A stretch of 64,000 nucleotides of DNA, taken from DATLFA01 sp035525225 (GTDB taxonomy: Bacteria > Actinomycetota > Acidimicrobiia > Acidimicrobiales > WLNW01). The stretch covers positions 18,818 through 82,817 of the forward strand of contig DATLFA010000008.1 of the NCBI GenBank assembly GCA_035525225.1. Direction: 5' to 3'. The notes under the pieces were generated by a model, which worked only from the letters and a program-made list of their open reading frames with translations, was not told the origin of the DNA and did no database searches. Shown here piece by piece: positions 56,385 to 64,000 of this stretch. Within the stretch, counting starts at the first letter, position 1, and every line of letters starts with the position of its first letter. The translations under genes were made by a program, and so were the position numbers.

Positions 56385-58004
56385 ATGTGGCAGTTGCGGG
56401 AGGTTCCTACGGATCTGCGCGCTCGGTACATATCAGCGGGCCATTGGACTGACGCGACGTTCGCGTCGTTCCTCGAGGATGAGGTGACCGCTCGACCGAA
56501 TCTCGGCGTGCACATCTGGTCGGCGACGCATCCTTCGCAGAGCACGACCGGCGCGCTGTTCGAACAGGCGCTGCGCCTCGCGTCATCGCTCGAACGCCGT
56601 GGCATCCGAGCCGGCGATGTCGTCGCGTACCAACTCCCCAACTGGGCGGAGGCAATGTCGGTGCTCTGGGCCGGCTTTCGCATCGGCGCGGTGATGGTGC
56701 CGATCGTGCACACCTACGGCGCACGCGAAGTGGAGTTCATCCTCCGCCAATCCGGCGCCCGCGCGTTCGTCACGGTCGACCGGTTCGGGCATGTCGATCA
56801 CCTCGGGAACCTCGTGCAGTTCCGCGACCGGCTCGACGCGCTCGAGTACGTGATCGTGCTCCGCACCGGTGTCCCCGGCCCGACGCTCGCCGCCACGATC
56901 GCCCTCGATTCGCTCTTCGACGCCGAACCTTTGGCGGGAACCACCGACATCGACCCCGACCTGCCGGCGATGATCGGTTACACGTCGGGCACGACGGCCG
57001 ACCCGAAGGGCGTCATCCACACGCACCGTTCGTTGCTGTTCGAGGTCCGTCAGCTTGCGGCGCTCGATCCCGGCGCGCGGCCACAGCTGAGCTCGTCGCC
57101 GATCGCGCATATGACCGGGATGCTGGCCGCGCACCTCCTCCCGCTCGTCCGGCACCAGCCCATCCACCTCACGGACAAGTGGAGCGCCACTGAAGCGCTG
57201 CGGATCATCGTCGACGCGGATGTCGCTTCGGGTACCGGCGCGACGGTATTCCTGACCGATCTGCTGGACCATCCGGAGTTCACTCTGGAGCACGCGCGAC
57301 GCATTTCGACTGTGGGTCTCGGAGGTTCACCAGTGCCAGCGGCGGTCGCCGAGCGGGCCGAGGCCGTGGGTATCACCGTCTACCGCTCGTACGGCTCGAC
57401 CGAGCACCCGTCGATCACCGGATCGCGCACCGACGAGCCCCGCGCGAAGCGAGGCAGCACTGACGGTCACGCACTCGAGGGCGTGGACATGCGACTCGTT
57501 GATGTCGACACCGGATTGCAAGTGCGACCAGGGCAGCCCGGCGAAATCCTGTCGCGCGGACCGGATCTGTTCGCGGGCTACTCAGACCCAGCGCTCACCG
57601 CGCGCGCCTTCTTCGCCGACGGGTGGTATCGCACTGGCGACGTCGGCGTGCTCGACGAGGACGGCTACCTGACCATCACCGACCGCATCAGCGACATCAT
57701 CATCCGCGGTGGCTCGAACATCTCGGCGGCCGAGATCGAAGAAGTACTCGTTCGCATGCCGGTAGTGGCCGAGTGCGCAGTGGTTGCTGCGATCGACGCA
57801 CGCCTTGGCGAGCGAGCGGTCGCAGTGCTGCGCCTTCGACAAGGAGCAGCGGCCGTAGATCTTGCGCAGGTTCAGGCGCACCTCGACGCGGCAGGGATAC
57901 CGAAACAGAAATGGGTGGAAGCGGTCCGCCTCGTTGACGACTTCCCCCGCACGCCGTCGGGGAAGATCCGCAAGTTCGTGCTGCGCGACGAGCTCCGGCG
58001 GTGA
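56385..58004 (+). CDS. Acyl-CoA synthetase (ANL/AMP-binding family)
   Basis: 539 residues from ATG 56385, AAGGGGG upstream (GTG 56343 is an alternative). Motifs: MIGYTSGTTADPKGVIHTHRSL, VYRSYGSTEHPSITG, DGWYRTGDVGVLDEDGYLTITDRISDIIIRGGSNISAAEIEEVL, FPRTPSGKIRKF (catalytic Lys). Clearly related to the ligase at 52.4-54.1 kb, so the island has two paralogous acid-activating enzymes, perhaps for successive intermediates. Confidence 0.9.
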   Translation: MWQLREVPTDLRARYISAGHWTDATFASFLEDEVTARPNLGVHIWSATHPSQSTTGALFEQALRLASSLERRGIRAGDVVAYQLPNWAEAMSVLWAGFRIGAVMVPIVHTYGAREVEFILRQSGARAFVTVDRFGHVDHLGNLVQFRDRLDALEYVIVLRTGVPGPTLAATIALDSLFDAEPLAGTTDIDPDLPAMIGYTSGTTADPKGVIHTHRSLLFEVRQLAALDPGARPQLSSSPIAHMTGMLAAHLLPLVRHQPIHLTDKWSATEALRIIVDADVASGTGATVFLTDLLDHPEFTLEHARRISTVGLGGSPVPAAVAERAEAVGITVYRSYGSTEHPSITGSRTDEPRAKRGSTDGHALEGVDMRLVDVDTGLQVRPGQPGEILSRGPDLFAGYSDPALTARAFFADGWYRTGDVGVLDEDGYLTITDRISDIIIRGGSNISAAEIEEVLVRMPVVAECAVVAAIDARLGERAVAVLRLRQGAAAVDLAQVQAHLDAAGIPKQKWVEAVRLVDDFPRTPSGKIRKFVLRDELRR

Positions 58005-58171
58005 CTGATCGCTGAGCGCTGCCAGCTTGAAGGCAGTGCGCCGGGTCAAGATCAACCCCAGTGCTCGAGCACCCAGATCAGCACCCAAGGCGATCGCCGA
58101 ATCTTGTCTCGCCAAGTTCATCGTGGACGGCTTGGCGAAGGTCCTCCAGCCGTTCTGGTGGCGAGCGGCGG

Positions 58172-58897
58172 TCATTCTGCGCGGTTTTCCGCGTCCACGC
58201 GGAGACTGCTTTCGACGCCCTCAGCTGCTGCGCGATTGATGAGGAACGCTCCGAACGAGCCGGCCAGCGCAGCAAAGAATACGGTCGCATAAACAGCGAG
58301 TGCAATCTCCAATACATCAGGCAAAGGGCTGTCAGCATCGATCGGTTCACCGGCGACCGAAGCGAGCGTCGTGTCGTGCAGCGCATCGGCATATGAAGTC
58401 GACGGCCCGAATTCATACAGAAGCTGTGTACCCGCCACGATCACTCCGACTGTTAGGCCAACCAGATTTGCAACGCGGGCGGTGAGCGTCCGCGTCGCCG
58501 AACGTGCGCCGCGCACCGAACTCGACATCGCCCGGGCGATTCGCGCACTGCGTGTAAACGCTCGAAGGAAACGCAAGAAGGGAACCGCGAGGAACGCTAC
58601 CTGCCACCAGTTCTTTCGCAGAAAAGTCTTCGTGGAGGGCGCGATCACCATGCGCAAAACGAATTCGCACACGAACAACGACCACAGAACCCATCCGCCG
58701 ACATTCCACGCGGCCTTCCAAGCGCTGGTCGACGATGTCAATCCATCTCCGATTACAACGATAACGAACAACACGCCGGCAACGCTGAACGGGACATCCA
58801 ACCGCTGCGCAACCTGCTCCGCCAAGGTCTCGCGTTCGGCCGAAGGTCGTCGACTAGGCGTCGCTCCGGTGCCTCCCCTCGCCACTGCCGGTGTCAT
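58172..58897 (-). CDS. Voltage-sensor/ion-channel-like membrane protein without a K+ filter
   Basis: 241 residues. About five hydrophobic segments. The S4-like segment RFLRAFTRSARIARAM has Arg at regular spacing. A segment that matches the pore helix start, SYADALHDTTLASVAG, is followed not by TVGYG but by EPIDADSPLPDVLEIALAVYATVFFAALAGSFGAFLI. The layout S1-S4, pore region, S6 is that of a one-subunit channel, but the potassium selectivity signature is absent. It could conduct other ions or have become a voltage-sensor-only protein. Neighbours give no clue. Confidence 0.65.
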   Translation of the reverse strand: MTPAVARGGTGATPSRRPSAERETLAEQVAQRLDVPFSVAGVLFVIVVIGDGLTSSTSAWKAAWNVGGWVLWSLFVCEFVLRMVIAPSTKTFLRKNWWQVAFLAVPFLRFLRAFTRSARIARAMSSSVRGARSATRTLTARVANLVGLTVGVIVAGTQLLYEFGPSTSYADALHDTTLASVAGEPIDADSPLPDVLEIALAVYATVFFAALAGSFGAFLINRAAAEGVESSLRVDAENRAE

Positions 58898-59158
58898 AGC
58901 TTCTCGCCGACTGGATCAGTCCCTCCGGCGATCTGCCGTCGCGCCCGGTCGCACCTTGTCGGATTGAACATCGCGTTCACCGTTTCTGTCCCACACGCCA
59001 CTATGTCGCTCAAGGCTGCAGCACCACGCTTTGCTTCACCGGCGGAGAAGCCGTTTCGGTTCCACGCCCGCTAGAGGCTAGGCGGATCGGACGTGGCTTT
59101 AGCCTCGATCCACCGATTGAATTCGGTGTGTGGGTGTGCGGCTTTGTCGCCCGACAAC
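58898..59158. other. No recognisable gene
   Basis: 261 bases between the channel-like gene and repeat copy C. No RNA or protein feature recognised. Confidence 0.35.
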
Positions 59159-59303
59159 CTGACACCACAGAACATCGACGGAGCGGCTCGTCTCTACGAC
59201 TCTCGTCAGTCGTTGGTGTCCGTCGGCGAAAGGTTGGGCGCGAACGCATCGACGATGCGAACGGGCTACGTACGATGCGCGTACAGATGCGACCGGTCGG
59301 CAC
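59159..59303 (+). pseudogene. Recombinase-tail-like HTH repeat, copy C (truncated)
   Basis: Matches the 3' part of copies A and B (TGACACC-CAG-ACATCGACG through GACCGGTCGGCAC), encoding LTPQNIDGAARLYDSRQSLVSVGERLGANAST, the second helix-turn-helix. The 5' half is missing and the end has indels. More diverged than A versus B. Confidence 0.6.
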
Positions 59304-59612
59304 CATTGATGGTCGGGATGTTCGTCCTGTTCTGCGTAACGACGTGAAGGGGTCCGGTGGTCACCATGGCTCGACGGCGAGACCGGACGAGCGGCTCGTC
59401 GGGACGCGGGTAGCTCCGCCGTAGGCCTGCCTTCGACTCGTACTGGCCGAACTTACACGGACCTGACCCGGAGGCCGTTTGGCCAGAGGCGCGGCATCGA
59501 GGCTGCGCGCACATGCGTGCAGCTGGTTATCGTCACTTCGAACAAATTGCTGGGATAGGGCACGATCACCCATGATCGCAAGCGCCCTGCCGCTGGGGAT
59601 GAGGGGGTCGTC
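59304..59612. other. No recognisable gene
   Basis: 309 bases upstream of the deacylase gene; only short frames. Promoter signals of the deacylase must lie here; none is convincing. Confidence 0.35.
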
Positions 59613-61295
59613 ATGAGCTCGGTCACCACAATTCTGCGCAATGCAACCGTGGTGGACGGTACCGGCCTGCCGGGTTCTAGGGCTGACCTCGCTTTCTGCG
59701 ACGGCGTGATCGTTGCCGTCGGTGAGATCGACCCCGACCCGTCAGCGGTCGAGGTTGATCTGACCGGCCTCGTGCTTGCGCCCGGATTCGTGGACATCCA
59801 CACTCACTACGACGCCCAGGTGTCGTGGGACGCCACGCTCAGCCCGTCGTCGTGGCACGGGGTCACGACCGTCGTACAGGGCAACTGTGGGTTCGGCGTG
59901 GCGCCGGTGCGCGCCAGTGACCGTGACCTGGCGATGGAGACCCTCTCGCTGGTCGAGGGTATGCGCCTCGACACGTTGAAGGCCGGAATGCGCTGGGAGT
60001 ACGAGTCGTTCCCGGACTACCTCGACATGCTGCGCCGGTTGCCGAAGTCGATCAACATCGCACCGATGGTGCCACACACCCCGCTGCGAGTTTTCGTAAT
60101 GGGCGACGAGGCAGCATTCTCGCGTGCCGCCACCGGCGACGAGCGCAACGAGATGCAGCGCCTGTTGCGCGAGGCAATGCATGCTGGGGCGATCGGGTTC
60201 TCGACCTCGCAGGCCCCTTCGCACCACGGCCCGCACGGGCGACCCGTGCCGAGCCGGTTCGCCGACGTCGAGGAGCTGCGGGCACTGCTCGAAGTTCTCG
60301 CCGATCTCGGACGCGGGATCGCCGAGATCACCTACGGCGACATTCTCGAGATCGAGGACTGCGCCCGGCTCTCGAAGGAGACCGGCGTGCGGATCACATG
60401 GGGCTCGGTGCTACCCGGCCTTTTCGGCCCACCGGGTGCCGCGCTCGAGATGCTCGAGCGAGGCAAGTCGGTAGAAGGCGGCGACATCTGGCCCCAGACG
60501 AGCACCCGCTTCATCACAACGCTGCACAGCATGCGCAACCCCAATACGTGGGCGCGTGTGCCGACCCACCAAGACGTGATCGGGTGCTCCGTCGACAAGC
60601 AGATGTCAATCTACGCCGACCGCGCGTGGCGCGAGCAGGTGATCGCTGAAGGCCAGGAGTTGTGCCGTACCACCAACTTCCTCGACCACGACATGGATTG
60701 GTGGTTCGAGCGCACGTCGGTCGTCGAGACCGAGGCGCACAAGGATCTGATCGGCATCTCGCTGCTCGAGCTCGGCAGGAAGCGTGGCGAGCATCCGTTC
60801 CACACGATGATCGATCTGGCGCTGGAGGAGAACCTCGAGACCCGCTTCCAAACGCGCTCGCGTGCGACCTACGACGAATTGCGTGCGCTCGTGCAGGATC
60901 GCCGCACCGTGCTCGGCGCGCATGACGGTGGTGCCCACGTCGACATGCTGTGCGATGCCTGCTTCCCGACGTACACGTTGCGTTACTGGGTGCGTGAGGA
61001 GGGCGCGCTGACCGTCGAGGAGGCGGTCTACCGCTTGGCCGGTCAGCCGGCGGAAGTTTTCGGTCTCACCAACCGTGGCTTCATCAAACCCGGGCTCGCC
61101 GCCGACCTGGTCGCCTTCGACCCGGCCACCGTTGGCGAGACCGAGTTCGAGCGTCTATATGACTTCCCCGCGGACGGCGATCGTCTGATTTCGCGCGCGA
61201 TCGGCATCCACCACACGTGGGTGGCCGGCGTCCCGATCGTCACCGACGGCGAGCTGCTGATCGATGCCGCTCCCGGTCAGGTGGTCAGCGCGTGA
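59613..61295 (+). CDS. N-acyl-D-amino-acid deacylase-like amidohydrolase (D-aminoacylase family)
   Basis: 560 residues. Amidohydrolase-superfamily barrel with GLVLAPGFVDIHTHYDAQVSWDATLSPSSWHGVTTVVQGNCGFGVAPV (HxH metal motif), EITYGDILEIEDCARLSKETGVRITWG, and LGAHDGGAHVDMLCDACFPTYTLRYWVREEGALTVEEAVYRLAGQPAEVFGLTNRGFIKPGLAADLVAFDP. This is the D-aminoacylase/dihydroorotase-like group. Many such genes in acidimicrobial genomes are of unknown substrate. The stop overlaps the GTG of HTH copy B, so the repeat sits directly against its 3' end. It is the only intact amidohydrolase of the island. Confidence 0.87.
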   Translation: MSSVTTILRNATVVDGTGLPGSRADLAFCDGVIVAVGEIDPDPSAVEVDLTGLVLAPGFVDIHTHYDAQVSWDATLSPSSWHGVTTVVQGNCGFGVAPVRASDRDLAMETLSLVEGMRLDTLKAGMRWEYESFPDYLDMLRRLPKSINIAPMVPHTPLRVFVMGDEAAFSRAATGDERNEMQRLLREAMHAGAIGFSTSQAPSHHGPHGRPVPSRFADVEELRALLEVLADLGRGIAEITYGDILEIEDCARLSKETGVRITWGSVLPGLFGPPGAALEMLERGKSVEGGDIWPQTSTRFITTLHSMRNPNTWARVPTHQDVIGCSVDKQMSIYADRAWREQVIAEGQELCRTTNFLDHDMDWWFERTSVVETEAHKDLIGISLLELGRKRGEHPFHTMIDLALEENLETRFQTRSRATYDELRALVQDRRTVLGAHDGGAHVDMLCDACFPTYTLRYWVREEGALTVEEAVYRLAGQPAEVFGLTNRGFIKPGLAADLVAFDPATVGETEFERLYDFPADGDRLISRAIGIHHTWVAGVPIVTDGELLIDAAPGQVVSA

Positions 61296-61741
61296 CCAGG
61301 GACTTTCGGGTGGAGCTTCTGAGACGTTACTCGAACCAAACGGAAGTTCTGTCCGAACTGATGACGGTGCTCTCGTTGCGCACCGAGAAACGTCACGATC
61401 AGGACACCGATCCGCCGAGCCAGAAGCAGCGCCGGCTGCGTGAACTCGAACAGTTGGAGCTGGTTGACGCGTATCGCGCCGGCGAGTCCGTGTACCGCCT
61501 GGCTGATCGGTTTGGTGTAGCCAGGCAAACCGTGTCAGCCGTCCTCGAACGTCACGGTGTGGCGCGTCGATACCGGATCCTGACACCGCAGGACATCGAC
61601 GCCGCGGTTCGTCTCTACGAGTCCGGTCTGTCGTTGGTAGCCGTTGGCGAAAGGTTGGGGGTGAACGCGTCGACGATTCTGAATGCGTTGCGTACGACCG
61701 GCGTGCAAGTGAGACCGGTCGGCACGAATCAATGGCGGTGA
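61292..61741 (+). CDS. Helix-turn-helix protein, recombinase-tail-like (repeat copy B, intact)
   Basis: 149 residues from GTG 61292, overlapping the deacylase stop (GTGA). Two helix-turn-helix units: DAYRAGESVYRLADRFGVARQTVSAVLERHGV and RLYESGLSLVAVGERLGVNASTILNALRTTGVQVR. Such tandem Hin-like HTHs form the tail of serine recombinases, but the catalytic domain is absent here. The repeat unit (61310-61774) occurs again at 45571 and in part at 59159. It may be an orphan regulator or a mobile fragment. Confidence 0.65.
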   Translation: MTRDFRVELLRRYSNQTEVLSELMTVLSLRTEKRHDQDTDPPSQKQRRLRELEQLELVDAYRAGESVYRLADRFGVARQTVSAVLERHGVARRYRILTPQDIDAAVRLYESGLSLVAVGERLGVNASTILNALRTTGVQVRPVGTNQWR

Positions 61742-61871
61742 CGACGCTCTTATATGCATGCCCCGGATCGGCACCTGTGGGATAGGTGTGGGTCAGTCTT
61801 CGAGGGCCTCGCGGAAGGACCTACGCGGCGGCTAGACGTTCGTGATCGACGACCTCTAGAACGCGTGAAGC

Positions 61872-63423
61872 TTAGGAGAGCGGTGCTTGATTGGCGTCGT
61901 AGACGCGCTCGCCCGAAACCCACGTCTCCGCGACGCGCAGACTCGATGGGTCAGCGAATGTGCCATCGAGGACAACGAAGTCCGCCCGCAGGCCGGGTCG
62001 CAGCCGCCCACGTTCGTCGGCCTGCCCGCCGGCGTCGGCGCTGCCCGCCGTGTACATCTCCAGCCAGCGCTCGAGTGGGAGTGACTGCTCTGGCACTACA
62101 TCGACACCGCCACTCGTACGGCGGGTCACGCCGAACGAAGACTCAAGCAGCGGAGCCGAAATCGAACACGGCGAGTCCGACGACGCAGCCATGAGCACAC
62201 CAGCGTCGTCCCGGTCACGGAATGGCATCCACGTTTCGTCATCGAAGTCAAGGCTGGCGGCCACCGGCGCGAGCGCATTGACCAACGCCGGCTGCACGAC
62301 AGCCGTCGCGCCGATGCGCTTGAGATCGCGCACCTCGTTCGGGCCCGCAAGGGTCGCATGCTCGATACGCAGTGGCGGCGTTGAGGCAGTCGCCGCTTCC
62401 TGCCACGCCGCGATCGTGTTCCGCAGCGCCAAGTTGCCCATCGCATGCACCGCAACGCCGAAGGCACGCTCGAACGCGCGGTGCATGGTCACTTTCATTT
62501 GCGGAAACAGGATGCCGGTTTCGACGCGGCGGCCGTGTGTGCATGCGTCGATCGCGAGGTCGGGACCGCCGTCCGCGAACAGCTTGATCGGACCGGTGCG
62601 GTATCGCTCGTTGCCTTCGCCGGTGGGACCGAGTTTCCAGGCAGCGTCGTCCATGCCCGTGAGGATTTCCTCGGCGTGCGGGAATCCGAGCACCGAGATC
62701 GGCAGGCGTCCCGACGCTGCGAGGGACGCGTACACGGCGGCCGCCGAAGCCGACACGGTCGTGTCGTGCACCGCGGTGATGCCATGGCGCAGCAGCTCGC
62801 GGCACCGGTCGACGATCAGGTCGCCCCAGCGTTCGGGGTTCCCGAACGAACGAACGGTTGCGGCATGGGCCAGTCCCCACGCGGCCTCGCGCAGGAAACC
62901 GTTCGGCACACCCGCAGCGTCGTGGCCGAACCTTCCACCCGGCGGATCCTCCGTGTGTGCCGCGAGGCCAAGCGCGTCGATGCCAGCCGAGGAGACAAGG
63001 CCGCGGTGAAACGATCCACAGGCAATGAGGATTGGGCGATCAGTGCCAACCGCGTCGAGGTCGTCGCGACTGAGGCGCACCGCAAGCGAGTTCCACTGGC
63101 AGCCTCGAATCCACCCGGTACCCGGTGACTCCGCGGCGCGGCGCAACCGATCGACGATCGTCTCCGCGTCGGTAGCGTCACTCAGATCGACCCAGATCGG
63201 ATGCAGCGCCTCAACCGAGAGGTGAATGGTGCGCGTCGACGAAACCGGGCAGGACGAGCCGACCGCCGGCGTCGACGACGTCGCTGTTCGTGTACTTGGC
63301 GGCGATTTCGGCCGGACCGACCTCGAGAACGACACCGCCGTCGATTGCCACTGCCTGCGCCGTCCTGACCCGAGAGTCCATCGTGCGCACATCGGCATTG
63401 ACGATCACCAGAGGCACCCCCAC
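61872..63423 (-). pseudogene. YtcJ-like amidohydrolase (Amidohydro_3), frameshifted near the N-terminus
   Basis: ATG 63423 starts MGVPLVIVNADVRTMDSRVRTAQAVAIDGGVV...VDAGGRLVLPGFVDAH, the family's metal-site strand. Near 63229 an extra C (GCGCACCATTCAC) shifts the frame; the rest, from IHLSVEALHPIWVDLSDATDAETIVDRLRR to VSGERVYDANQAPLS, is intact in the other frame. It includes RHGITAVHDTT, IKLFADGGPD, RIEHATL and SSDSPCS, all Amidohydro_3 motifs. One base separates it from a 516-residue intact enzyme, so a sequencing error is quite possible. Confidence 0.75.
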
Positions 63424-63565
63424 GAAACCGAATCGTACAGCTCATCCGGCGGGGACTCACGAGGTGCTGGCTCGGGTTGCCACCTCGGCAGCAAACCGAC
63501 CCCGCGTCGCATAACGCCGGAACCGGGGCGGCGACGTTTTCATGTTTTCGAGTGACTCGAGCCTT

Positions 63566-63643
63566 CGGTTCGAGTACCGCTGTCAAGGTGCCGGGGGAGT
63601 GGAGCTATGGAGAATCGAACTCCAGACCTCTTCCATGCCATGA
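63566..63643 (-). mobile_element. tRNA 3'-end fragment, attachment-site copy 2 (island right end)
   Basis: On the minus strand CATGGCATGGAAGAGGTC then TGGAG-TTCGATT-CTCCA and AGCTCCA: anticodon loop, variable loop, T arm and acceptor of a tRNA-Ala(GGC)-type gene, with the 5' half missing. 78-bp direct repeat of 48691-48768. An integrase begins 145 bases to the right, the classical att-int arrangement. Confidence 0.75.
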
Positions 63644-63787
63644 ATTTTTTCGGCGTTCGCCAGCATCCGCCGTTGTACGCCAAAGGCCGTCTGACCTGGC
63701 TCTTTAGGTCGCTGACGTTCGTGCTGTTGGCCCGGGGTACGCTGGCTGTAACTCACCAACTGACTCACCGCGAGAGGAATTCCGGGC

Positions 63788-64000
63788 TTGGAACGGAGCA
63801 CACGCACCCGAGGCAACGGTGAGGGATCCGTCTTCCTGCGTGTTCGCCCGTCTACCAATCCATCGAAACCTCCTACCGAGCGGTGGGTGGCGCAAGTCCG
63901 CGTCGACGGTCGTTATCGGCGAACGTTTGCGTTGACCGAAGCGCAGGCAAAACGATCGCTCCGCAGAATGCTTGCCGGGGTTGACGGCGGGTCCGGCGTG
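63788..64000 (+). CDS. Tyrosine-type integrase, N-terminal part (runs off the window)
   Basis: 71 codons from TTG 63788 (GAGAGGAA 9 bases upstream), open to the window edge. RGNGEGSVFLRVRP, RWVAQVRVDGRYRRTFALTEAQAKRSLRRMLAGVDGG is the AP2-like arm-type DNA-binding domain found at the N-terminus of actinophage and ICE integrases. It should continue with a core-binding and a catalytic domain. It points away from the island at 48.7-63.6 kb, so it may serve a second element to the right or both. Confidence 0.75.
   Translation, partial: MERSTRTRGNGEGSVFLRVRPSTNPSKPPTERWVAQVRVDGRYRRTFALTEAQAKRSLRRMLAGVDGGSGV

Noticed and set aside
63477..63707. Small open frames across the attachment-site copies (also at 48491-48733) that look conserved with each other
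   Set aside because: Their similarity comes from the tRNA fragment itself; peptides such as GESNSRP are known false translations of tRNA ends.

Overview
The window is high-GC, gene-dense DNA whose core gene order (rodA, radical-SAM/DUF2344 pair, RNase E/G, rplU-rpmA, obgE, proB, proA, nadD, rsfS, leuS) is actinobacterial. Several traits suggest a marine or freshwater Acidimicrobiia-like lineage: class II DAHP synthase, a SARP regulator, LLM/F420-type oxidoreductases, Tad-type pilin remnants and many leaderless promoters. That assignment is inference; no rRNA gene is present.

Region 1 (1-24.8 kb) is housekeeping: cell shape (rodA, murJ), translation and RNA (rng, rplU, rpmA, obgE, rsfS, leuS), proline synthesis (proB, proA), NAD (nadD), dNTP control (dgt), aromatic amino acids (class II DAHP synthase), a group-2 sigma factor and a MoxR/CoxE pair. 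Two blocks of frameshifted secreted or pilin-like pseudogenes (5.1-5.9 and 7.8-9.1 kb) interrupt it. At least ten genes have a TAnnnT -10 box ending only 6-10 bases before the start codon, so leaderless mRNAs look common.

Region 2 (24.8-45.2 kb) is accessory metabolism and regulation. Two ArsR-type operons carry SRPBCC partners and 4-base start/stop overlaps, and both have palindromic candidate operators. There is also a TetR regulator with a solute-binding lipoprotein but no permease, a CoA-transferase/SDR/SDR run, an LLM oxidoreductase, a 978-residue SARP-NTPase-TPR regulator, a PIG-L deacetylase, and an acyl-CoA dehydrogenase beside a stand-alone NuoF-like protein, separated by a perfect 19-bp inverted repeat.

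Region 3 (45.2-64 kb) is mobile or decaying. Two 78-bp near-identical copies of a tRNA 3' end (48.7 and 63.6 kb) look like attachment sites bounding a 14.9-kb island, and the N-terminus of a phage-type integrase starts just beyond the second. The island carries an acyl-CoA dehydrogenase, two acyl-CoA synthetase-like ligases, an LLM oxidoreductase, an NTF2-like protein, four amidohydrolase-superfamily genes (three frameshifted), a FadR-type GntR regulator and a channel-like protein without the usual K+ filter. Four copies of a near-palindrome, GAGTATACTC (9 of 10 matches each), lie before island transcription units and form a candidate GntR regulon. A helix-turn-helix module related to recombinase tails occurs three times (one intact, one frameshifted, one truncated) at 45.6, 59.2 and 61.3 kb.
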